Below, piece after piece: positions 5,180-5,554 of a DNA stretch of 5,554 nt. The position numbers were made by a program, and so were the translations under genes. The first letter of the stretch is position 1, and each line of letters opens with the position of its first letter. Source of the DNA: an uncultured Clostridia bacterium (lineage in GTDB: Bacteria > Bacillota > Clostridia > Oscillospirales > CAG-272); NCBI GenBank assembly GCA_904502015.1, contig CAJGEA010000139.1:1-5554 (forward strand), in the 5' to 3' direction. Under the pieces are notes generated by a model that saw only the letters and a program-made list of their open reading frames with translations, was not told the DNA's origin and searched no databases.

Positions 5180-5554
5180 ATGTGTACCGCAATAACTCTC
5201 CCCACCGCCCGAGGTGCGCTGTTCGGCCGCACCCTGGACTTGGACGCGCATTTCGGTGAGCGCGTGGCGCTGACTCCGCGCCGCTTTGACTTCGATTTTC
5301 GCTTGACCGACGCCCCTCGCAAGGGGGCGCACCGTCCTCTGTTGGGCATGGCGGCGGTAGCGGACGGCTATCCCCTGTACGCCGATGCCATGAACGACGC
5401 GGGGCTGTGCATAGCGGGGCTTCGCTTTGCGGGGTACGCCCGCTATGACTCGCACACCGAGGACGGCAGAGCAGGGAGCATCTGCCTTGCCCCGTGGGAG
5501 CTGATTCCTTTCATATTAGCCTATCACAGAACGGTCGACGAGGCAGAGGCGGCG
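5180..5554 (+). CDS. Choloylglycine hydrolase / penicillin V acylase family protein (partial)
   Basis: The first 125 residues are in the window and the gene continues past the right edge. The protein opens with MCTAITL, so removal of Met1 exposes Cys2, the N-terminal nucleophile of this Ntn-hydrolase family. Other family marks are FGRTLD with Arg17 and Asp20 (Arg18 and Asp21 in the Clostridium perfringens bile salt hydrolase), a LLGMAAV strand, YADAMNDAGLCIAG (residues 67-80) and WELIP (106-110). Members cleave linear amide bonds, either glycine- or taurine-conjugated bile salts or penicillin V and acyl-homoserine lactones, and are usually cytoplasmic, which fits the lack of a signal peptide. 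Residue 82, Asn in classic bile salt hydrolases and Tyr in Bacillus penicillin V acylase, is Arg here, so the substrate should not be assumed. The start is supported by AAGGAG (5167-5172), seven bases upstream. The other catalytic residues (Asn175, Arg228 equivalents) lie outside the window. Confidence 0.9.
   Translation, partial: MCTAITLPTARGALFGRTLDLDAHFGERVALTPRRFDFDFRLTDAPRKGAHRPLLGMAAVADGYPLYADAMNDAGLCIAGLRFAGYARYDSHTEDGRAGSICLAPWELIPFILAYHRTVDEAEAA

Overview
The window looks like chromosomal DNA of a moderately GC-rich member of the Clostridia, most likely a gut Oscillospirales/Ruminococcaceae-type bacterium. The grounds are strong AGGAGG-type ribosome binding sites, sigma-A promoters of Gram-positive style, a lipoprotein with a short Firmicute-type signal, palindromic intergenic repeats of the kind seen in these genomes, and a choloylglycine-hydrolase-family enzyme typical of intestinal bacteria. 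The taxonomic call is inference; no rRNA or other marker gene is present.

Layout. Positions 1-265 are non-coding and hold a 58-bp palindromic repeat (50-107) and a sigma-A-like promoter (186-214). Positions 266-3148 are a two-gene operon: an AlgI-type MBOAT membrane O-acyltransferase (266-1744), then, 18 bp later, a membrane-anchored DHHW/AlgX-AlgJ-type SGNH-like protein (1763-3148). Together they form a standard two-part machine for O-acetylating an extracellular polysaccharide. A 163-bp, almost wholly palindromic repeat element (3153-3315) separates them from a PHP-domain metal-dependent hydrolase (3338-4015), which ends at a strong intrinsic terminator (4061-4092).

Positions 4093 to about 5160 form a distinctly AT-rich island between GC-rich genes. 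It carries a near-consensus promoter (4204-4232). The predicted start site of that promoter falls exactly on the first base of a long, well-paired RNA structure (4239-4395: a basal stem of 15 + 9 bp, a three-way junction, two side arms). A Rho-independent terminator (4420-4448) and then a small lipoprotein gene of unknown function (4480-4941) follow. I could not match the RNA to a family I know. It is the best candidate in the window for something undescribed: a free-standing small RNA or a leader that controls the lipoprotein.

After three hairpins (4953-5111), a choloylglycine hydrolase / penicillin V acylase-family gene starts at 5180 and runs off the right edge. It has the N-terminal nucleophile Cys2, but the position that is normally Asn82 in bile salt hydrolases is Arg.

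All convincing genes are on the + strand. The long minus-strand open frames opposite the GC-rich genes are shadows.
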